Shown: positions 1 to 6,825 of the stretch, one piece after another
Position numbering within the stretch: position 1 is the first letter of the stretch
Layout of the letters: every line of letters begins with the position of its first letter
DNA from: Gemmatimonadota bacterium
GTDB taxonomy: Bacteria > Gemmatimonadota > Gemmatimonadetes > Gemmatimonadales > GWC2-71-9
Reading direction: 5' to 3'
Length of the DNA: 8,171 bases
NCBI GenBank assembly: GCA_003222235.1
Contig: QHVD01000118.1
Span: 1 to 8,171 of the forward strand
Made by a program: the position numbers and the translations under genes
The notes under the pieces: model-generated
Database searches by the model: none
What the model was told of the DNA's origin: nothing
Seen by the model: only the letters and a program-made list of their open reading frames with translations

Positions 1-48
1 TACGCGCTCCTGACGGCGGGCACGTTCGGGTGGCTGTGGCCGCGATAG
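1..48 (+). CDS. C-terminal end of an upstream protein, possibly a membrane protein (partial)
   Basis: Reading frame 1 is open from the left edge to a TAG at 46-48 and encodes YALLTAGTFGWLWPR. This short, hydrophobic, tryptophan-rich stretch ending in Pro-Arg resembles the end of a last transmembrane helix. The family cannot be identified from 15 residues. If real, it overlaps the GTG start of the next gene by 19 bases, or ends 23 bases before that gene's alternative ATG at 72. An open frame this short could occur by chance in GC-rich DNA, so the call is tentative. Confidence 0.35.
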   Translation, partial: YALLTAGTFGWLWPR

Positions 49-509
49 GTCGGAAGTACCTTGGGGCAGCCATGGGCTTGTTGCTCGCCGGCCTGTGGGC
101 GAGCGGGGTCCGCGGCGGGCAGGATCCCGACGTGCGCGTGCTCCTGGGGCTCGAGGACGAGTGGGCCGCGGCCCTCGTGAGGCGCGACTCGGCGACCTTC
201 GACCGGCTCCTCGCCGACGGATTCATCTACACCGAGGACGACCGCACGTCCACGCGGGACGCGGTGCTGCGCGATATCGTCGCCGGGCCCGACACGGCGG
301 AGGCTGCGCGCAACGAGGACATGCGCGTGCACCGGTTCGGCACGACGGCGGTGGTCACGGGGTGGCTCGTGGTCCGCGGGCATGGCGCGGGCGGCCCGTT
401 CGAGCGCCGCTACCGGTTCACGGACACGTGGGTGCGCCGCGGCGGGCGGGCGGGCCGCTGGCAAATCGTCGCGGCCCACGACTACGTCGTGCCGGCGGGG
501 TCCCGGTGA
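30..509 (+). CDS. Secreted DUF4440/SnoaL-like (NTF2-fold) protein
   Basis: This is a 159-residue protein. The N-terminus has an Arg-Lys pair (residues 8-9) followed by a hydrophobic run (about 10-27), which looks like a signal peptide or lipid-free export signal. The mature part, from about residue 31, has the DUF4440 pattern: helix with LEDEWAAALVRRD (41-53), then FDRLLADGFIYTEDD (57-71), and a C-terminal strand pair around RFTDTWVRR and GRWQIVAAHDY ending near Y152. The NTF2-like cone fold houses very different activities (small enzymes, binding proteins), so no reaction can be assigned; secretion suggests an extracytoplasmic role. The GTG start at 30 is preferred because it supplies the basic n-region. 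ATG at 72 is an alternative giving a shorter, uncharged leader. No strong Shine-Dalgarno is visible for either. The GNAT gene follows 51 bases downstream on the same strand, so co-transcription is possible. Confidence 0.8.
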   Translation: MAVAAIGRKYLGAAMGLLLAGLWASGVRGGQDPDVRVLLGLEDEWAAALVRRDSATFDRLLADGFIYTEDDRTSTRDAVLRDIVAGPDTAEAARNEDMRVHRFGTTAVVTGWLVVRGHGAGGPFERRYRFTDTWVRRGGRAGRWQIVAAHDYVVPAGSR

Positions 510-560
510 GCTGAAGCTCATCCTGGGTGCGATCGAGGCCCGCGAGCGCCGAGTTTTCGT

Positions 561-1040
561 ATGCGCCAGATTGTCGAGGCCGACACGCCGTCTCGGCTCA
601 CGCTCAGCCGCGAGCTGTTCACCGAGTACGCGGAATCCCTCGGCATCGACCTCGGCTTTCAGGGCTTCGATCGCGAGCTCTCCGAGCTTCCGGGCGCTTA
701 CGCTCCGCCGCACGGCTGCCTGCTGCTCGCGTTGGAGGCCGGTCGGCCGCTCGGCTGCGTCGCCGTCCGGCGGCTCGAACCCGGCATCTGCGAGATGAAG
801 CGGCTCTACGTCCGGCCCGAGGCCCGCGGCACCGGCCTCGGCAGGCAGCTCGCGGAGGCCGCGATCGGCTTCGGCCGCCGGGCGGGCTACCGGGCGATGC
901 GCCTCGACACGCTCCCCTCGATGGCCGCGGCAGGGACGCTCTACCGGCTGCTCGGCTTCGAGGCGATTCCGCCCTATCGCTTCAATCCCGTGGCGGGAAC
1001 GTCGTTCATGGAGCTGGCGCTCGTGGACGCGCGCGTCTGA
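561..1040 (+). CDS. GNAT-family N-acetyltransferase
   Basis: This 159-residue protein is a single GNAT domain, predicted to transfer an acetyl group from acetyl-CoA to an amine in the cytoplasm. Strand beta4 carries EMKRLYV (78-84), followed directly by the acetyl-CoA pyrophosphate-binding loop RPEARGTGLGR (85-95), a clean match to motif A (Q/R-x-x-G-x-G/A). Motif B is present as AAGTLYRLLGF, with Y128 and G132-F133; the Tyr is the usual general-acid position. The N-terminal segment LSRELFTEYAESLGIDLGFQGFDRE is typical of small standalone GNATs. ATG at 561 is the first possible start after the stop of the preceding gene, and there is no strong ribosome site. The substrate cannot be read from sequence. 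The gene ends 112 bases before a same-strand acyl-CoA synthetase gene, a class of enzyme often controlled by lysine acetylation, but the link is only positional. Confidence 0.9.
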   Translation: MRQIVEADTPSRLTLSRELFTEYAESLGIDLGFQGFDRELSELPGAYAPPHGCLLLALEAGRPLGCVAVRRLEPGICEMKRLYVRPEARGTGLGRQLAEAAIGFGRRAGYRAMRLDTLPSMAAAGTLYRLLGFEAIPPYRFNPVAGTSFMELALVDARV

Positions 1041-1152
1041 GAAGCGACGTGGGCACGTTGCGCCCGTGGCCTGCCGCCAGCACCTTAAGGAATGCGTTCG
1101 GGCATGCCGTCTCAGCCCGAGGTCCCAGCGAAGCTGGTAGGATGAGCACACG
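1041..1152 (+). promoter_or_regulatory. Intergenic leader upstream of prpE with two small hairpins
   Basis: This is the 112-base gap between the GNAT stop and the prpE start. A weak hairpin follows the GNAT stop: GGGC (1051-1054) pairs with GCCC (1062-1065) around a 7-base loop, extendable by wobble pairs to about 1048-1068. It has no T-tract, so it is a poor intrinsic terminator. A second perfect hairpin, CCAGC-GAA-GCTGG (1125-1137), ends at a purine-rich GGTAGGA (1136-1142), which is the likely ribosome site, 10 bases before ATG 1153. Pairing would partly occlude that site. The palindrome CCTTAAGG lies at 1083-1090. I see no convincing -35/-10 pair. Confidence 0.3.
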
Positions 1153-3048
1153 ATGAAGAGCACATACGATGAAGTCTACGCGCGGTGGCAGGACGATCCC
1201 GAAGGCTTCTGGGCGGATGCGGCGGAAGCGGTTCATTGGTACAAGAAATGGGACAAGGTGCTCGATGCATCGCGGCCTCGCTTTTACCGTTGGTTCTCCG
1301 GAGGCGTCGTCAACACTTGCTACAACGCCCTGGACCGTCAGGTGGCAAACGGCCGGGCCGAGCAGCCCGCTCTCATTTATGACAGCCCGGTCACCCAAAC
1401 AATCAAGGTCTTCAGCTATCGCGACCTGCTCGATGAGGTGTCGCGCTTCGCCGGTGTTCTCCAGCGCCAGGGCGCTCGAAAGGGAGACCGGGTCATCATT
1501 TACATGCCGATGGTGCCCGAGGCGGCGATCGCCATGCTGGCCTGTGCTCGGGTCGGCCTGGTCCACTCCGTGGTGTTCGGAGGCTTTGCCGCACATGAGC
1601 TGGCCAGCCGCATCAGTGACGCGCGCCCCAGGCTGATCGTTTCGGCTTCTTGTGGCCTCGAAGTGGGCCGCGTCGTTCCCTACAAGCCTCTGCTCGACAA
1701 GGGGATTGAGATCGCATCGGCGAAGCCCGAGCGGTGCATCGTTCTCCAGCGCCCCGAGGAGCGGGCGCCCATGATCGCCGGGCGCGACCTCGACTGGTCC
1801 GAGCTGATGGCGGACGCGAAACCGGCGGAATGCGTCCCGGTTGCGGCGACCGATCCCCTCTACATCCTCTACACCTCGGGCACCACGGGTATGCCCAAGG
1901 GCGTGGTGCGCGATAACGGCGGGCATCTGGTGGCGCTCAACTGGAGCATGAAGAACGTCTACAATATCGAGCCGGGGGAGGTCTTCTGGGCAGCCTCCGA
2001 TCTAGGCTGGGCGGTCGGCCACTCCTACATCGTCTATGGCCCGCTCTTCAATGGGAACACCACGGTCCTGTATGAGGGCAAACCCGTCGGCACGCCCGAC
2101 CCGGGCGCGTTCTGGCGTCTGATCTCCCAACATGGTGTGAGAGCGCTCTTCACGGCGCCGACGGCGTTCCGGGCCATCAAACGGGAAGACCCCGACGGTG
2201 AATACATCCGCAAGTACGATCTGAGCTCGTTCCGCACCCTCTTCCTCGCCGGTGAGCGGTGCGATCCTGCCACGCTGCTGTGGGCCGAACAGCAGCTCGG
2301 CGTGCCGGTCATCGATCACTGGTGGCAAACGGAAACGGGCTGGCCGATGGGAGCCAATTGCGTCGGCCTGGGGATGCTGCCCGTGAAGCCGGGATCGTGC
2401 ACCAAGCCGGTTCCGGGGTACGACGTGCGCGTGCTGAGCGCCGATGGTCGGGAGGTGCCGGCGGGGCAGATCGGTAACATCGTCGTTAGGCTTCCTCTCC
2501 CGCCCGGTTGTCTTCCGACGTTGTGGAACAACGATGAAGGCTATCAGAGGTCGTACCTCGACACTTATCCCGGCTACTACCTGACCGCGGATGCGGGCTA
2601 TAAAGATGAAGACGGCTATCTCTGGATCATGAGCCGCACGGACGACATCATCAACGTGGCCGGGCATCGTTTGTCCACGGGCGCCATGGAGGAGGTGCTC
2701 GCGTCGCACCCCGACGTGGCCGAGTGCGCCGTGCTGGGAGTGGCGGACGAGATCAAGGGAGAGATTCCGTTGGGTCTGGTCGTGCTCAAGGCGGGCGTGC
2801 GGCGCCCATACGACGAGATCGTCAGGGAGCTGATCGAGATGGTGCGCGAGCGGATCGGCCCGGTTGCCTCCTTCAAGGTCGCGACCGTCGTCAAGCGGCT
2901 GCCGAAGACGCGCTCGGGCAAGATACTGCGCGGCACGATCAAGAGGATCGCCGACGGCGTCGAATATCGGATTCCGCCAACGATCGACGACCCTGCCATC
3001 CTGAACGAAATCACGGCAGATCTTGCCGCATTGGGGTATCCGCGCTAG
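1153..3048 (+). CDS. prpE: Propionyl-CoA synthetase-type acyl-CoA ligase (AMP-forming)
   Basis: This 631-residue enzyme activates a short-chain carboxylate, most likely propionate, with ATP and CoA via an acyl-adenylate. An N-terminal acetyl-CoA-synthetase cap lies around residues 5-60. The ATP-binding signature YTSGTTGMPKG spans 240-250 and is followed by VVRDNGG (251-257). The R-D-x-G-G form is typical of PrpE/ACSS3, whereas acetyl-CoA synthetases have HTTGG here. The core motif DHWWQTETGWP (388-398) again has GWP rather than the GG of Acs. Adenylate-binding TADAGY (478-483) and the hinge RTDDIINVAGHRLS (495-508) follow. The C-terminal lobe ends with PKTRSGKILRG (584-594), whose K590 is the catalytic lysine and the site acetylated in regulated homologues. 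The length matches PrpE of enterics (about 628). GC content is clearly lower than in the neighbouring genes, suggesting acquisition by transfer. The stop codon overlaps that of the opposing helicase gene. Acetate or another short acid remains possible as substrate. Confidence 0.9.
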   Translation: MKSTYDEVYARWQDDPEGFWADAAEAVHWYKKWDKVLDASRPRFYRWFSGGVVNTCYNALDRQVANGRAEQPALIYDSPVTQTIKVFSYRDLLDEVSRFAGVLQRQGARKGDRVIIYMPMVPEAAIAMLACARVGLVHSVVFGGFAAHELASRISDARPRLIVSASCGLEVGRVVPYKPLLDKGIEIASAKPERCIVLQRPEERAPMIAGRDLDWSELMADAKPAECVPVAATDPLYILYTSGTTGMPKGVVRDNGGHLVALNWSMKNVYNIEPGEVFWAASDLGWAVGHSYIVYGPLFNGNTTVLYEGKPVGTPDPGAFWRLISQHGVRALFTAPTAFRAIKREDPDGEYIRKYDLSSFRTLFLAGERCDPATLLWAEQQLGVPVIDHWWQTETGWPMGANCVGLGMLPVKPGSCTKPVPGYDVRVLSADGREVPAGQIGNIVVRLPLPPGCLPTLWNNDEGYQRSYLDTYPGYYLTADAGYKDEDGYLWIMSRTDDIINVAGHRLSTGAMEEVLASHPDVAECAVLGVADEIKGEIPLGLVVLKAGVRRPYDEIVRELIEMVRERIGPVASFKVATVVKRLPKTRSGKILRGTIKRIADGVEYRIPPTIDDPAILNEITADLAALGYPR

Positions 3049-5963
3049 GTCGCAGCGCCTGCCGGTCGCGTGGCCGACAGGTCCATCTCGTCCAGGAACC
3101 GACTACCGCCGGAGTTGAGCCCAAACCTCTTGTCGGCCCGCGTGAGGATGAGGCGGTCGCGTGCGCGCGTCATGCCGACGTACAGCAGGCGACGCGCTTC
3201 CTGGATTTCGGCTTCACGATTCTCGACCGCCGCGTAGTATCCGGGCACCTGGAAGTCTTCCGTGCCGACCACATACACGCGGGAAAACTCGAGCCCCTTG
3301 GTCGAGTGGAGGGTGAGCAAGTTCACCCGATCCGGGGCCACCTCGACGCCCTCGGAAGTGGACAGTGCGACGCGCTCGAGCAACTGCCCGATCGCTTCGT
3401 CCAGCGTCGCGGCCGTCTCACCGTCCATCAGGCCGCGCAGGCGCGCCAGCGCCGCCGGGTACCGCTGGCTCGGGTCCGGCTCCGCGCGCAGACGCGCCAT
3501 GAGTTCTTTCCCCCCGAGTCGCTCGATGACCTCATCGACGGACGGCGACGTGGCGCCGGTCCGTTCACGCTCGGCGGCATAGAACTCGAGGCTGTCGCTG
3601 TAGCGCCCCAGCGCGTAGAACCGGGCCACGTCGAACAGCATGCGCCGCTCGTCGCTCGACCGAGAGTGCCCCTCCAGGGCGAGCGCCAGGCCGAGGTAAT
3701 CGAGGACGTTGAGGAGCACCGCTTTCCGGGCGCGGACCAGCTGCTGCCGGGCAAGCTCGCGGAACACATGGGCCAGGGTGACGGCGTCGTCCAGGGCATG
3801 GTGCGAATGTCCCGCGTCGATCCCGAACCGTGCGGCGAGGTCGGGGAGCTTGGCGCTGTCCCGAGAGAGCGAGCGCGCGAGCGGCAGGGTGTCGAAATAG
3901 ACCAGGCTGTCCGCACCCTCCATACCCGCCGCCAGGCGCCGCAACACCGGCACATCGAAATGCTGGCCGTTGTGGGCGACGAGCACGTCATTTCCGATGA
4001 ACGCGCGGAAGCGGGGCCAGGCCTCGGCGAACGACGGCGCGTCCCGGACATCGGTGTCCGTACGGCCGTGCACCTTCGCGGCGCCCGGCAGGATCGGACG
4101 GATCGGACGCACGAGCGTGTGAAACTCGTCCACGATTTTGCCGTCCGCCACCCTGGCGGCGCCGATCTCGACGACGTCGCACGCCGCCACGTCCTTGTCG
4201 GTCGTCTCGAAGTCGAACGTCACGTAGCGCTGCAGGGTGTCGCCGAGGCTCCGGGCGTGGCACAGCTGCAGCGCCTTGAAGAGGGTGAGGGCGAGGCCCA
4301 CGTCACCGCCGTCCGCCGCCCGGAGGACGACGTCGTGCTGTGCCGCAACCCGCCCCGGTGCGGGCGAGGGGACGTGGCGCACGCCGGTACCGGCGAGCAT
4401 CCCACGCAGCGCGATCTCCACGCCTCCTTGCGGCTCGATGAGAACGTCGCGCTCTTCGGCGATCGCCTGCTCGAGGCGTTCCGCGAGCCGGATGGCCTCG
4501 GGTAGCCCGGCGGGGTCCGAAAGCTCGTCGTGCCGCTCCTCCAGCACATTGCGGTACGGCCCTATGCTCTGCGACAAGAGCTCGTCCACGAGAGCGGGGA
4601 GCGAGTGATGCGAGCGGTACAGAGCCGCGAGGTTCTCGACCTGGTACACGAACCGCCAGAGTTTCTTCGTGTCCGGGGCGTTGGCGGGACGCGTCCGGGC
4701 GAGCTCGCGAACGCTCGAGAAAAAGTCGTCGCCGTTCCGCGCCGCCGCGGCCTGCACCTCCTGCAGGAGGTGCTCGGAGAACACGAGCCGGGCGAACGCC
4801 TCCACGGCCACCGGGTCTGCGGGATCGCGCATCAGCCGCAGCGCGGCGATCACGTAGCCAATCACCTCGTCTTCGGCGAGTGAATGGCCGCGGGCCAAAC
4901 GACAGGGGATTCCGGCGCGCAGGAGGTGGCTCTCGAGGTACTCGCCGAGCCTGTGCTGGCGGTACAGGATCGCGTAGTCCCCCCAGCCGAGCTGCGACGC
5001 GGCCCGGTCGCTCACGAGGTCTTCGAGCAGCCATTCGGCCTCGGCCGCCTCGTCGGCGAACGCATACGCGCGCACGTCGTGCTCGGACTCCCGCTCGGCC
5101 GTGAGCTGCTTGTCGAAGAGCTGGGGATTCTCGGACAGGAGACGGCGGGCGGTTTCGAAGATCTGGTGTGAACAGCGACAATTGCGATCGAGCACCACTG
5201 GTTTCTCGATCGCGAAGTCCTCGCGAAACCGCGCCAGCAAACGGGGGTCGGCGCCGGCCCACGAAAAGATCGACTGCTCATCGTCGCCGACGGCGAAGAA
5301 GTTCCCGTGGGGCCTCGCGAGGCGCTTCAGGATGTCGTACTGGGCCGGGTTGAGATCCTGGAACTCGTCCACCAGGAGATAGTCCCAGCGCTCGGCGACG
5401 GCGTCCGCGACGGCGGCGTGCTGGCGGAACAGGGCTCCCGTCACCGCGATGAGGTCGTCGAAGTCCAGCATGTTCCGGCGCGCGAGGTAGGCCGCGTAGT
5501 CGCGGTACAGCTGCTCGTCTGCGGTCGTGAGGGGGTACTGCTGCAACCGCCGCCGGCTGAAGAGCGTGAGCAGCGTTCCGCGTCGCTTCAGGTGGACGTT
5601 CAGGCGGCGCAGGACGACCCGCTGATACTGTTCGTCCGCCACGCCGAAGCCCTTGCGCAGGCCGGCGGCCTCGGCGTGCTCCCGGAGGATGCCGAGGCAC
5701 AACGCGTGCAGCGTTCCCCTCGTCACCTCTTCCGCCCGATCCCCGAGGGTTCGCCTGAGCCGCACGGCGATCTCCTCGGCGGCTTTGTTGGTGAACGTCA
5801 CGGCGCAGATGCGGGCCGGCGGGAAACCGAGCACCTCGATAAGATGGCTGACCCGGCCGATCAGGCAGAAAGTCTTGCCGGCGCCCGGACCGGCCACCAC
5901 GAGCACCGGGCCGAGCGGGGCCTCGATGGCGGCGCGTTGCTGGGGGAGGGGGTCGAAGTCCAT
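3045..5963 (-). CDS. UvrD/PcrA-like superfamily 1 helicase with embedded DEDDh 3'-5' exonuclease domain
   Basis: This 972-residue protein is predicted to be a 3'-5' DNA translocase/helicase acting in DNA repair or processing. Helicase motifs in order: Q motif PLPQQ (5-9), Walker A AGPGAGKT (24-31), Ia AVTFTNKAAEEI (54-65), II LLVDEFQD (196-203), III GDDEQSIFSWAGAD (226-239), IV LDRNCRCSHQI (258-268), IVa YAILYRQH near 330-337, V TLHSTKGLEF (884-893) and VI YVGMTRARDRL (928-938). A complete DnaQ/epsilon-like exonuclease (about 578-745) lies between IVa and V: ExoI D584-F-E586, ExoII HNGQHFD with D670, ExoIII H721-x-A-L-x-D726. The domain falls in or beside 2B, expanding that region to about 500 residues. 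Oddities are Cys262 for the usual motif IV Tyr and Ala236 in motif III where Arg is common. The frame stays open back to 6224, but ATG at 5963 starts just before the Q motif and keeps clear of the divergent gene; TTG at 5966 is an alternative. Motifs confirm the family; biological role is inference. Confidence 0.93.
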   Translation of the reverse strand: MDFDPLPQQRAAIEAPLGPVLVVAGPGAGKTFCLIGRVSHLIEVLGFPPARICAVTFTNKAAEEIAVRLRRTLGDRAEEVTRGTLHALCLGILREHAEAAGLRKGFGVADEQYQRVVLRRLNVHLKRRGTLLTLFSRRRLQQYPLTTADEQLYRDYAAYLARRNMLDFDDLIAVTGALFRQHAAVADAVAERWDYLLVDEFQDLNPAQYDILKRLARPHGNFFAVGDDEQSIFSWAGADPRLLARFREDFAIEKPVVLDRNCRCSHQIFETARRLLSENPQLFDKQLTAERESEHDVRAYAFADEAAEAEWLLEDLVSDRAASQLGWGDYAILYRQHRLGEYLESHLLRAGIPCRLARGHSLAEDEVIGYVIAALRLMRDPADPVAVEAFARLVFSEHLLQEVQAAAARNGDDFFSSVRELARTRPANAPDTKKLWRFVYQVENLAALYRSHHSLPALVDELLSQSIGPYRNVLEERHDELSDPAGLPEAIRLAERLEQAIAEERDVLIEPQGGVEIALRGMLAGTGVRHVPSPAPGRVAAQHDVVLRAADGGDVGLALTLFKALQLCHARSLGDTLQRYVTFDFETTDKDVAACDVVEIGAARVADGKIVDEFHTLVRPIRPILPGAAKVHGRTDTDVRDAPSFAEAWPRFRAFIGNDVLVAHNGQHFDVPVLRRLAAGMEGADSLVYFDTLPLARSLSRDSAKLPDLAARFGIDAGHSHHALDDAVTLAHVFRELARQQLVRARKAVLLNVLDYLGLALALEGHSRSSDERRMLFDVARFYALGRYSDSLEFYAAERERTGATSPSVDEVIERLGGKELMARLRAEPDPSQRYPAALARLRGLMDGETAATLDEAIGQLLERVALSTSEGVEVAPDRVNLLTLHSTKGLEFSRVYVVGTEDFQVPGYYAAVENREAEIQEARRLLYVGMTRARDRLILTRADKRFGLNSGGSRFLDEMDLSATRPAGAAT

Positions 5964-6092
5964 CAAGCTCGATCTACAGTATAAGGACTGCGGCGCCGTG
6001 GCGGCGTTGCGCCAGGGCAAGTCGGCCGGCACCTTGGGATCCTGATGCGCTATCCGAGTTTTTGGGAGGCGGAGGCGGCGCCCTAGCACGGC
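5964..6092. promoter_or_regulatory. Divergent intergenic region with a candidate -10 element
   Basis: These 129 bases separate the divergent helicase and BKACE genes and should hold both promoters. The only AT-rich island is around 5971-5985. Read on the minus strand it gives TATACT (5983 down to 5978), a good -10 match, which would start transcription only about 8 bases before the helicase ATG. The same bases on the plus strand give TATAAG (5980-5985), about 108 bases before the BKACE start. No matching -35 box was found on either strand. A purine-rich GGGAGGCGGAGG (6064-6075) precedes the BKACE gene but sits 17 or more bases from its ATG. Confidence 0.3.
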
Positions 6093-6818
6093 ATGCTCGT
6101 TCAGGCTGCGATCAATGGCCCGCGAGCCCGCGCCGCGCATCCGGCGCTCCCGGTGACGCCCGCGGAGCAGGCTGTCGCGGCGGTGGAGTCGGTCGCCGCG
6201 GGCGCGGGCGCCATCCACTTGCACGTGCGTGGCGCGGACGGACGGGAGAGCCTGGCCGCAGGTGACGTGGCTCTGGCTCTACGGGCCATTCGCGCAGCCG
6301 CGCCCGGAGTCCCCGTCGGCGTCAGCACCGGAGCGTGGATCATTCCGGATCCCGACCGCCGCTTCGCGACGGTGGCGGCATGGACCGTGCTGCCGGACTA
6401 CGTTTCCGTGAACTTCCACGAAGATGGCGCGGCGGCGCTCGCCGACTCGTTCCTGGGTCGAGGAGTGGGAGTGGAGGCGGGGCTCTCTACGGCCCGCGCC
6501 GCCGAGCTGTTCGCGACGAGCGGGCTCGCCGAGCGCTGTCTCCGGATATTGCTCGAGCCGGGGGAGCGGGACATCGAGGCGGCGCTCGCGACCGTGGGCG
6601 CCGTCGAGAAGGTGTTGAACGGGACGCGAGTCAAGTTGAGGCGCCTGCTGCACGGAACGGACGGCACCGCGTGGCCGCTCATCGACGCGGCCGCGGCCCG
6701 TGGCTACGACACCCGCGTCGGTTTTGAGGACACGCTGGCGCTCCCGGATGGCGCGCGCGCGCCGAGCAACGCGGCGCTCGTGGCCGCGGCGTGCCGGCGC
6801 GTCGTGCAGCGGCCATGA
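6093..6818 (+). CDS. BKACE / DUF849 family protein (3-keto-5-aminohexanoate cleavage enzyme-like)
   Basis: This 241-residue TIM-barrel protein belongs to the beta-keto acid cleavage enzyme family. In characterised members a Zn-dependent retro-Claisen reaction splits a beta-keto acid with acetyl-CoA to give acetoacetate and a new acyl-CoA. Family marks are LVQAAINGPR (2-11), PVTPAEQAV, GAGAIHLHVR with H42 and H44 (metal ligands in Kce), SVNFHEDG around N107-E110, LLEPGERD, LLHGTDGTAWPL, and GFEDTLALPDG with E212-D213, matching the third metal ligand and adjacent Asp of Kce. It is shorter than classical Kce (about 270) and lacks the usual GAE near the N-terminus, having G9-P10-R11 instead. ATG 6093 fits the strand beta1 start. 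The substrate is unknown, and nothing beside it points to lysine fermentation. It diverges from the helicase gene and converges on the hydrolase gene. Confidence 0.87.
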   Translation: MLVQAAINGPRARAAHPALPVTPAEQAVAAVESVAAGAGAIHLHVRGADGRESLAAGDVALALRAIRAAAPGVPVGVSTGAWIIPDPDRRFATVAAWTVLPDYVSVNFHEDGAAALADSFLGRGVGVEAGLSTARAAELFATSGLAERCLRILLEPGERDIEAALATVGAVEKVLNGTRVKLRRLLHGTDGTAWPLIDAAAARGYDTRVGFEDTLALPDGARAPSNAALVAAACRRVVQRP

Positions 6819-6825
6819 CGGATCC

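Noticed and set aside
95..514. Alternative frame over the first gene
   Set aside because: Its product is a low-complexity Arg/Ala/Gly-rich shadow; the frame starting at 30 encodes a recognisable DUF4440 fold.
1125..1137. Hairpin before prpE considered as a riboswitch
   Set aside because: A single 5-base-pair stem with a 3-base loop has none of the conserved multi-helix structure of a riboswitch. It is kept only as a possible local occlusion of the ribosome site.
1006..1926. A 306-codon open frame on the - strand, antisense to prpE
   Set aside because: It lies across the GNAT/prpE gap and the N-terminal half of prpE, has no recognisable motif, and the sense strand encodes a well-conserved enzyme.
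2724..4505. A 593-codon open frame on the + strand
   Set aside because: It runs through the end of prpE and antisense to the helicase. Its translation is Arg/Gln/His-rich without recognisable motifs, while the overlapping frames encode clear protein families. It is a GC-rich shadow frame.
5307..5984. A 225-codon open frame on the + strand, antisense to the helicase N-terminus
   Set aside because: It mirrors the codons for helicase motifs I to III on the other strand and has no family resemblance of its own.
5964..6224. Extension of the helicase start upstream to 6224
   Set aside because: The extra 87 residues are Arg-rich, show no domain, and would overlap the conserved N-terminus of the divergent BKACE gene. 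The Q motif begins right after the ATG at 5963.
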